A stretch of DNA of 9,915 bases from Clostridiales bacterium (GCA_012512995.1 JAAZDA010000332.1:1-9915), one strand, 5' to 3'; numbered from the stretch's first letter, positions 1 through 6,265 are shown. Numbers and translations are program-made. Notes: generated by a model from the sequence alone, not told the origin.

Positions 1-98
1 AATACGAATAATAAAGCATGGATAAACGGACAAATACGAATAATAAAGCATGGATAAACGGACAAATAATGCATAAATTTGTTGCCAAAACGGACAAA
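1..98. repeat. 32-bp-period direct repeat array, three units
   Basis: Two identical 32-bp units occupy 1-32 and 33-64. A third, degenerate unit occupies 65-96; it keeps the first four bases (aata) and the last nine (aaacggaca). The core AAACGGACAAA therefore occurs at 24-34, 56-66 and 88-98, exactly 32 bp apart, which is about three helical turns, so all copies would face the same side of the helix. The first unit begins at base 1, so the array may continue to the left, outside the window. The third core lies in the spacer of a candidate promoter for the following gene, which would suit a regulatory or protein-binding role. A plain replication-slippage duplication is the simpler alternative. 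Confidence 0.85.
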
Positions 99-110
99 CC
101 ATGAAATACT
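82..110 (+). promoter_or_regulatory. Candidate promoter of the DUF4143 ATPase gene
   Basis: TTGCCA at 82-87 (five of six to TTGACA) is followed by a 17-bp spacer and AATACT at 105-110 (four of six to TATAAT). Transcription would begin near 117, leaving a leader of about 28 bases before the ATG at 145. The third copy of the 32-bp repeat core lies in the spacer. The -10 match is modest, and the region is AT-rich enough that other hexamers could serve. Confidence 0.35.
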
Positions 111-144
111 GATATTTATAAGACAAGAGCCGGAGGCAAACCTA

Positions 145-1500
145 ATGCTGCGAAGACGAATAGAATCGGAAATAGATGCATTTTTCAAAACAAATATAAA
201 GAGTGCTCTGCTCATAATAGGAGCAAGGCAAATCGGGAAAACATACATCATAAGAGATTACTGCAAGAGTAATTATGACAACTTTGTTGAGATTAATTTT
301 ATAGAGAACAGAGCAGCAGTGGGCTTATTTGATAACGCCTCTGACAGCGATGATATTATTACAAGACTATCTTTACTTACTGATGTGCCACTTGTTTTGG
401 GAAAAACAATTATCTTTTTTGATGAAGTCCAAGAGTGCAAAGAACTGGTAACTGCGATCAAGTTTCTTGTTGATGATGGACGATTCAGATATATTCTCAG
501 CGGTTCGTTACTTGGCGTGGAACTTAAAAGTATCCGGTCAATTCCTGTTGGTTATTTACAGATATTTGACATGTACCCACTGGATTTTGAAGAGTTTTGC
601 ATGGCGAATAATGTCTCAGATGCCGTGACGAAAAGACTTCATGCTTCCTTTGATAACAAAACTCCGGTAGACGAACTCATAAATAATAAAATGCTCGAAT
701 TGTTTCATCTTTACCTTGTTGTCGGCGGAATGCCGGCTGCAGTAGACGAGTATATCAAAACAAAGGATTTGAGCATTGTTGGCAGAATTCAAAGTGGGAT
801 AGTGCGTCAGTACAAACAGGATATTGCAAAGTATGATCCTGACAACAAACTATATCTCGATGAGATATTTGAATTGATACCCAGTGAACTGAATTCTAAA
901 AACAAACGTTTCATAATGAAGAATCTCAATGAGAATTTCAAACTATCACGTTATGAGAACAGTTTTATCTGGCTTAAAGAAGCCGGAGTTGCACTGCCTG
1001 CGTATTGTGCAAACGAACCGACAGTACCGCTTATTCTGTCAAAATCAACAAATCTGTTCAAACTGTTCCTGTCAGATATCGGATTGCTTTCGGCAATGTA
1101 TTCAGATGGAATTCAGATGAAAGTGTTGAGTAATGAATCGGATATTAATTGCGGAGCCATATATGAAAACGCTGTTGCGCAGGAACTCCACGCTCATGGT
1201 TTCAAGCTGTATTACTTCAACAGTAAGAAGCAGGGAGAAGTGGATTTCCTGATCGAGCTGGGAGACAGAGTAATTCCAATCGAGATAAAGTCAGGCAAAA
1301 CATACAGCCGTCATCATGCACTGGATAATCTCATAAGCAGCAAGGAATATAATATCGAAAATGGATATGTTTTCGCTGATACAAATGTAAGCAGCAATGG
1401 AAAAATAACCACGTATCCTATCTATTTTATTGATTTTATTCGTAAGCAGCAAAACACGGACGATATGATATATGATATGGATATGTCGGTATTGCAATAA
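145..1500 (+). CDS. DUF4143-type AAA ATPase with C-terminal PD-(D/E)XK-like region
   Basis: This is an ATP-binding protein of the AAA_14/DUF4143 family, 451 residues, close to the usual length. The Walker A motif GARQIGKT is at residues 26-33, Walker B IIFFDE at 89-94, and a sensor-like SGS at 119-121. The DUF4143 region follows from about residue 135. Near the C-terminus GEVDF (E365, D367) and IEIKSGK (E380, K382) form the D-x12-E-x-K arrangement of PD-(D/E)XK nuclease-like folds. The start at 145 is chosen because GGAGG at 132-136 lies eight bases upstream. An in-frame TTG at 79 would add 22 residues but has no ribosome binding site. These proteins are widespread, often multicopy, and of uncertain cellular role. 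It looks more A/T-rich than the downstream arabinan genes and has no evident link to sugar use, so it may be a later arrival. The family call is firm; the function is unknown. Confidence 0.9.
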   Translation: MLRRRIESEIDAFFKTNIKSALLIIGARQIGKTYIIRDYCKSNYDNFVEINFIENRAAVGLFDNASDSDDIITRLSLLTDVPLVLGKTIIFFDEVQECKELVTAIKFLVDDGRFRYILSGSLLGVELKSIRSIPVGYLQIFDMYPLDFEEFCMANNVSDAVTKRLHASFDNKTPVDELINNKMLELFHLYLVVGGMPAAVDEYIKTKDLSIVGRIQSGIVRQYKQDIAKYDPDNKLYLDEIFELIPSELNSKNKRFIMKNLNENFKLSRYENSFIWLKEAGVALPAYCANEPTVPLILSKSTNLFKLFLSDIGLLSAMYSDGIQMKVLSNESDINCGAIYENAVAQELHAHGFKLYYFNSKKQGEVDFLIELGDRVIPIEIKSGKTYSRHHALDNLISSKEYNIENGYVFADTNVSSNGKITTYPIYFIDFIRKQQNTDDMIYDMDMSVLQ

Positions 1501-1512
1501 ATGGAGGCCCGC

Positions 1513-3201
1513 ATGAAAAGAATAAGACGCGCATTACTCGCAATTCTGCTCATCGCCGTGATGTGTATCGGTGTGATCGGATATGCTATGGAAATCGGCA
1601 GAGCACAGGGCTCATCAGGAACGACCGGTGTGACAGGGAGCACAGCTATGAGAGGCTCAGCAATCAAAGAAGAAATGACTGAGGAAGAAATCGAGGCTCA
1701 TAAGGGCGGCTTCACTGCGGGCGCCTCGGTTCACGACCCGTCTATTCTCGAAGTGGGAGATGAGTATTATATATTCGGCTCTCACATGGAATCGGCCAAA
1801 TCAGGCGACCTCAGGACGTGGACTACATTTTCAACAGGTGTAAATGCGCAAAACAAGCTTTTCAGCAACCTCTTTGACGATAAACTGGAGGCTTTTGCTT
1901 TTGTCGGTAAGAACAGCGACAACTGGTATTCAGTCTGGGCTCCCGACGTCATATACAACAAGGCGATGCAGAAATATGTGATGTACTTCTGCACGTCGTC
2001 GACATATAAGAAATCATCTCTGTGTTTTGCAACTGCGGATCAGCCGGAAGGACCATACGAGTTCCAGTCAGTGATCCTCGATTCGGGTTTTAACTACAAA
2101 ACAAGTAAAGAGACAGATTTCTACGATTACCACACCAAACAGGAACTGAAGAATTATCTGTCCGCAGGCGATTATGACAATCTGAAATGGCCAAACTGCA
2201 TTGATCCTACAGTTTTCTATGATAAGGATGGCAAAATGTGGATGGTATACGGTTCGTGGTCGGGAGGAATTTTCATTCTCGAAATTGACGAAGAGACTGG
2301 CTATCCGATACATCCACAGGAAGATGAACAGAACGAAGTGGATGCATACTTTGGCAAACATCTCCTCGGCGGCGGTCACAATTCCATAGAAGGTCCATAC
2401 ATCATATATGATCAGAACACGGATTATTATTATCTTTTCGTTTCATATGGCGCACTTCAGGCAAAGGGCGGATACCAGATAAGACTGTTCCGCTCGAAAA
2501 ATGTCGACGGCCCTTATGAAGATACAGAAGGACAGACGATGGGTACGGTCCTCGATCATTCCACATATGGCCTCAAAATGATGGGAAACTATTCCTTCCC
2601 GGGACTTGTTTTCACATACATGGCGCCGGGGCATAATTCAGCCTTTGTTGATGACAAGGACGGCAAAATGTATGTGGTCTACCATCAGCGCTTTGACAAT
2701 GGCACAGAATATCATGAACCCCGGGTTCATCAGCTTTTCGCGAATAAAGAAGGCTGGCTTGTCGCGGCACCTTTCGCAACTGACGGCGAGACTCTGGAGA
2801 GTAGCGGGTATCAGGCTTCCGAAATAGCGGGAACATATTATCTTGTAGATCACGGAACAGATATATCTGCCAGGGTCCATGATGCGCAGAAGATAGTGCT
2901 GACTGCGGGAAACGCAGACCAGACTGATGAGACTGGCAGCCCGGCAGCAGGATCAGGCAAAACAAATTCTAAACTCTCAGCTTACAGCGGAACCGTGACA
3001 GGTGATACCGCCGAAACCACAGGGACTTTCGAACTTGATGAGGCAGCGCCTTATGTGACGCTGACACTCGGTGGAGTGACATATTCCGGAGTGATGATAG
3101 AAATGAATGATGAAGCCGGGAATGACGTGATGTGCTTCACAGCGGCCGGAGACAATAACGAAACCATATGGGGAGTGCATTACTACAAAAGTGGAGAATA
3201 A
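1513..3201 (+). CDS. Secreted GH43 endo-1,5-alpha-L-arabinanase
   Basis: This is predicted to hydrolyse the alpha-1,5 backbone of arabinan outside the cell. The 562-residue product starts with a basic N-terminus and a hydrophobic signal segment (about residues 7-25), then a Gly/Ser/Thr-rich linker. No proper lipobox is seen (residue -1 to the Cys is Met). The five-bladed propeller of glycoside hydrolase family 43 follows, with the expected acidic triad candidates: D75 in VHDPSI (base), D231 in CIDPT (pKa modulator) and E293 in SIEGPY (acid). H374 in PGHNSAF matches the metal-site histidine of Abn2-like enzymes. The last ~120 residues, ending FTAAGDNNETIWG, resemble the C-terminal beta-barrel of Abn2/AbnA arabinanases, with a Gly/Ala/Ser-rich insertion near residue 475. 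The start at 1513 is preferred over the ATG at 1501 because GGAGG at 1503-1507 precedes it by five bases. It begins 12 bases after the ATPase gene, with no promoter seen between them. Confidence 0.9.
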   Translation: MKRIRRALLAILLIAVMCIGVIGYAMEIGRAQGSSGTTGVTGSTAMRGSAIKEEMTEEEIEAHKGGFTAGASVHDPSILEVGDEYYIFGSHMESAKSGDLRTWTTFSTGVNAQNKLFSNLFDDKLEAFAFVGKNSDNWYSVWAPDVIYNKAMQKYVMYFCTSSTYKKSSLCFATADQPEGPYEFQSVILDSGFNYKTSKETDFYDYHTKQELKNYLSAGDYDNLKWPNCIDPTVFYDKDGKMWMVYGSWSGGIFILEIDEETGYPIHPQEDEQNEVDAYFGKHLLGGGHNSIEGPYIIYDQNTDYYYLFVSYGALQAKGGYQIRLFRSKNVDGPYEDTEGQTMGTVLDHSTYGLKMMGNYSFPGLVFTYMAPGHNSAFVDDKDGKMYVVYHQRFDNGTEYHEPRVHQLFANKEGWLVAAPFATDGETLESSGYQASEIAGTYYLVDHGTDISARVHDAQKIVLTAGNADQTDETGSPAAGSGKTNSKLSAYSGTVTGDTAETTGTFELDEAAPYVTLTLGGVTYSGVMIEMNDEAGNDVMCFTAAGDNNETIWGVHYYKSGE

Positions 3202-3451
3202 TCAACGAATCTGCTACAGGTGCCTGACTTATGAGATGGCGGAGAACAAAGACGGAAAGTTTGACAATCTCAGGGCACTGATAAATAACATACCGGATGA
3301 TAAGAAAACGGCCGCGGGTCTCTATAATGAGAGACTCGCGGCCTGTAAAAGCTGTGATTATTTATCAGATGGAATGTGCAGAGCCTGCGGCTGTTACGTC
3401 GAGCTCAGAGCTGCCCGCAATTTCAAGGACTGTCCGCATGGAAAATGGTAA
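3191..3451 (+). CDS. Small cysteine-rich protein, DUF6171-like zinc ribbon
   Basis: This 86-residue protein has eight cysteines: C8, C11, C52, C55, C63, C66, C68 and C81. They form three CxxC pairs, a CGC, and a final CPHGKW. The pattern suggests two zinc sites and resembles the clostridial DUF6171 family, recognised from memory of its layout. The GTG start at 3191 lies inside the last codons of the arabinanase gene, overlapping it by 11 bases, so translation is probably coupled. A start at a later Met (residue 16) would lose the conserved CYRC pair, which argues for the GTG. It has no signal peptide or membrane segment, so it is cytoplasmic although its partner gene encodes a secreted enzyme. 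Its function is unknown. The coding sequence also contains a long palindrome (3310-3343) that probably serves the opposite strand. Confidence 0.8.
   Translation: MENNQRICYRCLTYEMAENKDGKFDNLRALINNIPDDKKTAAGLYNERLAACKSCDYLSDGMCRACGCYVELRAARNFKDCPHGKW
3301..3343 (-). terminator. Intrinsic terminator of the minus-strand regulator, inside the convergent small gene
   Basis: Bases 3310-3323 and 3330-3343 form a 14-pair stem around a six-base loop (ataatg). There is one imperfect pair: G.U on the plus-strand RNA, A.C on the minus-strand RNA. Read on the minus strand, the stem is followed at 3309-3301 by GTTTTCTTA, the U-rich tail of a rho-independent terminator. On the plus strand the following bases (tgtaaaag) are not U-rich, so it looks directional. 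It lies about 120-165 bases beyond the stop codon of the regulator gene, which otherwise has no terminator in the 14-bp gap before the convergent gene. The palindrome encodes part of the DUF6171-like protein (TAAGLYNERLAA). Confidence 0.6.
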
Positions 3452-3465
3452 GACAATAATACTGA

Positions 3466-4389
3466 CTAGTTTTCTGCCGGGCTGTAGTTTATCCTCACGT
3501 CAATATCCTGACTGTAATTGCCAAAAGTTTTGCCGAATATCGTGAGCCCACCGACGTGTTCAGCATCGCGCGGAACAGCCATTCTGAATTTCATGGTGCT
3601 GTGATAGTCGAGATTGAAATCATCGATACATGTATCTGAAATCTTGAGCCCGTCAATAAAACTTCCATTATGATTTATGACAAGTAATTTCAGAAGTCCG
3701 TACTGATTCCAGTTCGGGTACCACCAATCAGGGGTAAAGAGCCCCTTTACATCACCGAAATCTCCGGGTGAAGTCCACATCCCGATAAATTTTCCATTGA
3801 GATAAAAATGAATATCTGAAGGCCAGACATCGTTGCATCCGGGAGCTTCACTTCCGAGTTCGGCGGAAATCGTAATCTGGTCGATCTTCTGCGATGCCGG
3901 AATGAAATTCGGTATGGCATATTCAACGTATCCGTTCGTGAACCACAGAATATCAGCATTGTAGCGATCGGGGTGCGCGAAATACCTGGCGTCATCTACC
4001 TCGCCTACAATTGACGTGGACGATGCCAGCCCGCATGTCGGATATACATCGTAATCAGTGTAATGACCGACGCGGATCTGCGTTCTGTATACATTCTTAT
4101 CATCGGGCTTCTCACCGTTCAGATCTATAAGGATAGAATCAAGATGAACGGAACACATTTTCTGATTGCCGTGACCGCCATTTTCCATTGAAACACTGAC
4201 AATTCCACAGTCCTCAAGCTTCTTAATATGACTTGTGAGGGCGCCGTTTGTTATTTTGAGGTGGCTTGCAAGTTCATTCATATTCATGCTGTGATTTTTA
4301 AGAAGAGTCTTGACGATCTCGACACGGATCTCTGAACCTAAAGCCTTGAAAACATCGAGACCATCATCCAGTGACGTGATATGTAACAT
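3466..4389 (-). CDS. ArsR-like winged-helix regulator with large C-terminal beta-rich domain
   Basis: This is a predicted DNA-binding regulator, probably of the adjacent arabinoside operon. Residues 9-90 form an ArsR/SmtB-like winged helix-turn-helix: a FKALGSEIRVEIVKTLL helix, an ELASHLKITNGALTSHIKKLE recognition unit (residues 39-59) and a GNQKMCSV wing strand. The metal-binding ELCVCDL motif of metal-sensing ArsR proteins is absent. Residues 105-307 are a beta-rich domain full of aromatic residues, with conspicuous stretches SEAPG (180-184), WPSDI (189-193), WTSPGDFGD (205-213), TPDWW (219-223) and GGLTIFGKTFGNY (280-292). This suggests a jelly-roll-like sugar-binding sensor, an inference from sequence texture only. 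The start has GGAGG (4394-4398 on the opposite strand) four bases upstream. It is divergent from araN across a shared control region and convergent with the DUF6171-like gene 14 bp away. It is about three times the length of a classical ArsR protein. Confidence 0.8.
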   Translation of the reverse strand: MLHITSLDDGLDVFKALGSEIRVEIVKTLLKNHSMNMNELASHLKITNGALTSHIKKLEDCGIVSVSMENGGHGNQKMCSVHLDSILIDLNGEKPDDKNVYRTQIRVGHYTDYDVYPTCGLASSTSIVGEVDDARYFAHPDRYNADILWFTNGYVEYAIPNFIPASQKIDQITISAELGSEAPGCNDVWPSDIHFYLNGKFIGMWTSPGDFGDVKGLFTPDWWYPNWNQYGLLKLLVINHNGSFIDGLKISDTCIDDFNLDYHSTMKFRMAVPRDAEHVGGLTIFGKTFGNYSQDIDVRINYSPAEN

Positions 4390-4430
4390 AGTGCCTCCGT
4401 GATAATGTGAATTATTTTGGATTTTTCTTA

Positions 4431-4459
4431 ATTATTGTCTGATTTGAGACATACGTCAA
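4431..4459 (-). promoter_or_regulatory. Promoter of the ArsR-like regulator
   Basis: Reading the minus strand, TTGACG (4459-4454) is followed by a 17-base spacer and AATAAT (4436-4431), each five of six to consensus. Transcription would start near 4424, giving a short leader of about 35 bases. An inverted repeat overlays the promoter (see 4431-4466). Confidence 0.6.
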
Positions 4460-4466
4460 CAATAAT
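4431..4466. repeat. Nested inverted repeats over the regulator promoter
   Basis: ATTATTG (4431-4437) and CAATAAT (4460-4466) are exact 7-base inverted arms spanning the -10 and -35 of the minus-strand promoter. Inside them, TGTCT (4436-4440) and AGACA (4447-4451) form a second pair around GATTTG. This is a reasonable candidate for an autoregulatory operator. The arms are AT-rich, so chance is not excluded. Confidence 0.35.
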
Positions 4467-4481
4467 CGGAAATGTTTACAT

Positions 4482-4499
4482 ATTTGTACATGTATAAAT
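4482..4499. promoter_or_regulatory. Candidate operator: 18-bp near-palindrome with AraR-like half site
   Basis: ATTTGTACATGTATAAAT is a palindrome around TACATGTA with one mismatched pair. Its left half, ATTTGTAC, equals half of the Bacillus AraR box as recalled (ATTTGTACGTACAAAT), but the spacing between halves is 2 bp longer. The same 8-mer occurs again at 4716-4723, in the araN leader. No AraR gene is in the window, so the binding protein could be a distant AraR or the local ArsR-like regulator. This is inference. Confidence 0.35.
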
Positions 4500-4570
4500 T
4501 ACAATGATTGCTAAATGTGTATCATAGTTTAGAATAATGAAAAATAAATTAGCAAAATCTAAAATATATA

Positions 4571-4599
4571 TTGACATGCCGCATGATAGATACTATATT
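4571..4599 (+). promoter_or_regulatory. Promoter of the araNPQ(-abfA) operon
   Basis: TTGACA at 4571-4576 (perfect -35), a 17-bp spacer and TATATT at 4594-4599 (five of six) make a near-consensus sigma-A promoter. Transcription would start near 4606, giving an unusually long leader of about 190 bases before araN. Such a strong core promoter in front of a catabolic operon implies that repression, not activation, is the main control. Confidence 0.75.
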
Positions 4600-4630
4600 A
4601 TCGTTATGAGGAAACAAAATTCCTAAAAAA

Positions 4631-4651
4631 TAATCGAGCGCGCAACGATTA
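4631..4651. promoter_or_regulatory. Candidate operator: TAATCG-N9-CGATTA
   Basis: An exact inverted repeat, TAATCG (4631-4636) and CGATTA (4646-4651), encloses a GCGCGC core at 4638-4643. It lies about 25-45 bases downstream of the predicted araN transcription start, a position where a bound repressor blocks transcription. Related half sites are TAATCGG at 4463-4469 near the regulator promoter and TTATCG at 4598-4603 overlapping the araN -10. Together they make this the most attractive target for the divergent ArsR-like regulator. Confidence 0.45.
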
Positions 4652-4765
4652 CCGTCAAAATGCACAAAATAAGCAAAATAAATGTTTCAATTTACACAAG
4701 CAATACAAAATAAGAATTTGTACTAAACAATTATAGCTTTTTCTAAACGACATTCACAATTCACA

Positions 4766-4791
4766 TCGGGCAGGGAGCCCGACAAAGGAGG
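4766..4791 (+). promoter_or_regulatory. Hairpin directly before the araN ribosome binding site
   Basis: TCGGGC (4766-4771) and GCCCGA (4777-4782) pair exactly around AGGGA. The stem ends one base before the strong ribosome binding site AAAGGAGG (4784-4791), which lies four bases before the ATG. The stem leaves the binding site free, so it more likely stabilises the mRNA or holds the site open than blocks translation. The loop AGGGA itself resembles a weak ribosome binding sequence. Confidence 0.55.
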
Positions 4792-4795
4792 AAGT

Positions 4796-6265
4796 ATGAA
4801 GAAGAAGTTACTTGCTGCATTACTCAGCACAGCAATGGTAGCGTCTGTACTTGCCGGATGCGGCGAGACAAATGCTCCCGTAGGTTCGACAGAGGCAGAG
4901 GATACTGCAGTAGCAGCATCTGACGCAGCGGCTACAGATGCCGCGGCAGCGGATGAGACCACAGCAGATGATTCTGCAGCTGCTGCATCATCAGAAGCTG
5001 AACCGACAGCAGTTACTACAGTCGGTCCTGACAGCGGAACACACATGGAGATGTGGTCATTTGTAGAAGCTCACAACTCTTTCTACGCAGGAATGCTTGA
5101 TAAATGGAATGAAGAGAATCCTGACAGACAGATCCAGATTACATTCACGACTTATCCTTATGGCGATATGCATCAGAAGCTGATCATGTCACTCCAGACA
5201 GGGACAGGCGCTCCTGACCTCTGCGATGTGGAAATGGGACAGGTTCCCAATGTTTATGAAGGAGTAGATACATGGCTTTATCCTCTCGATGATGCAATGG
5301 CTCCTTACAAGGCAGATATGCTTCAGTCACGTCTTGATGCTTACAAGGGATCTGATGGCAAACAGTACGGCGCTCCGTTCCACGTAGGTGCTACTGTAAT
5401 GTACTGGAACATGGAAGACCTGGAAGCGGCAGGAATCACCAAGGATGATGTAGACGCGGTGGAAACATGGGATGATTACACAGCCCTCGGTGAGAAATAT
5501 ATAGCAGCAGTGAATCAGGATGGCAAATATTTTACATCAGTTGATACAGGCGGGACAGACTGGCTGTGGCTTGCAATGGCAGAGTACGGCGATGACTGGA
5601 CAGGCGGATATCACGGGACAGCAAATGTTCAGCTCGATTCCGTAAAGAACATGCTCAAAATGCAGCAGAGCTGGCTTGACAGCGGAGTTGCAGAAGTTTC
5701 TCCTGATGGACATGTAGATCTTGAGGCTGGTTTCCAGAATATTCTCGATGGCAACATCGTCAGCTTCCCCAAGGCAATGTGGTACATGAGCCGTTTCATC
5801 AACTATATGCCTGATGAAAAGGGCAAGTGGTACATCACAAAGTGCCCTGTATTTGAAGAAGGTCAGAATTGCTCAGTTGGTATCGGCGGAACAGGAACAG
5901 TAGTCACACAGCAGTCATCAGATCCGGCCCTTGCAGCAGACTTCCTCTGCTATGCAAAGATGTCACCTGAAGGTGAGACTGAGATCTGGAATCAGCTCGG
6001 CTTTGATGCATGCAATACCTCACTTTGGAGTGATCCTGCGTTTGCACATGATGACACCAACCAGTACAACCAGTTCTTCCAGAATTATCCTTATGACGTT
6101 CTCAACGAGATCAACGATCAGATCGGAACTATCATGACAGTTAAGATTAGCCCTACTATCAATGAGTACACATGCACAACTACACTCAACGAGGTGCTCG
6201 AGGATAAGATGAACGTCGATGACGCTCTTAAGGAACTGCAGGATGCAGTAGACATGGAACAGTAA
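4796..6265 (+). CDS. araN: Arabino-oligosaccharide ABC transporter substrate-binding lipoprotein
   Basis: This is a family 1 solute-binding protein of a CUT1 sugar importer, predicted to bind arabino-oligosaccharides at the outer face of the membrane. The 489-residue precursor has a lipoprotein signal peptide with lipobox LAGC and the lipid-anchored cysteine at C22. A linker of about 60 residues rich in Ala, Asp, Thr and Glu (23-83) follows. The binding domain begins at MEMWSF (residue 84); NEENPD, the SLQTGTGAPD segment and the YGAPFH region are typical of the family. The araN name rests on position before araP-araQ-abfA, as in B. subtilis, plus family membership; related binding proteins for other sugars look similar. 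It is first in the operon, has a very strong ribosome binding site, and is separated from araP by a terminator-like hairpin, which would favour higher expression than the permeases. Confidence 0.85.
   Translation: MKKKLLAALLSTAMVASVLAGCGETNAPVGSTEAEDTAVAASDAAATDAAAADETTADDSAAAASSEAEPTAVTTVGPDSGTHMEMWSFVEAHNSFYAGMLDKWNEENPDRQIQITFTTYPYGDMHQKLIMSLQTGTGAPDLCDVEMGQVPNVYEGVDTWLYPLDDAMAPYKADMLQSRLDAYKGSDGKQYGAPFHVGATVMYWNMEDLEAAGITKDDVDAVETWDDYTALGEKYIAAVNQDGKYFTSVDTGGTDWLWLAMAEYGDDWTGGYHGTANVQLDSVKNMLKMQQSWLDSGVAEVSPDGHVDLEAGFQNILDGNIVSFPKAMWYMSRFINYMPDEKGKWYITKCPVFEEGQNCSVGIGGTGTVVTQQSSDPALAADFLCYAKMSPEGETEIWNQLGFDACNTSLWSDPAFAHDDTNQYNQFFQNYPYDVLNEINDQIGTIMTVKISPTINEYTCTTTLNEVLEDKMNVDDALKELQDAVDMEQ

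Larger units (their letters stand above)
4606..4795 (+). other. Long AT-rich leader of araN
   Basis: About 190 bases of predicted untranslated leader. It holds a small hairpin AGGAA/TTCCT (about 4609-4624), the TAATCG palindrome, a 10-base direct repeat ACAAAATAAG at 4664-4673 and 4705-4714 (41-bp period), and the second ATTTGTAC at 4716-4723. No riboswitch class is recognised and no coding region is supported. The rest of the 4390-4795 intergenic stretch is AT-rich sequence with the promoters and operators listed separately. Confidence 0.5.

Noticed and set aside
1..64. CRISPR array
   Set aside because: The units abut each other without unique spacers; this is a simple tandem duplication with a third degenerate unit.
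18..104. A 28-codon open frame starting in the first repeat unit
   Set aside because: The 32-bp units are not a multiple of three, so the repeats are read in different frames and encode no repeated peptide; no ribosome binding site is present.
79..144. TTG start extending the DUF4143 ATPase by 22 residues
   Set aside because: No ribosome binding site is present and the extension overlaps the repeat array and candidate promoter; GGAGG at 132-136 supports the ATG at 145.
2612..2965. A 117-codon open frame on the minus strand within the arabinanase gene
   Set aside because: It is antisense to well-conserved GH43 coding sequence, has no ribosome binding site and no recognisable domain.
4742..4760. 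Possible CcpA cre site around aaacgacattcaca in the araN leader
   Set aside because: Several key positions of the cre consensus are mismatched; too weak to annotate.
4723..5046. A 107-codon open frame on the minus strand, rich in Ala/Ser/Val
   Set aside because: It is the reverse reading of the Ala-rich linker of araN and the adjoining leader; it has no ribosome binding site and the composition is an artefact of GCA/GCT codons.
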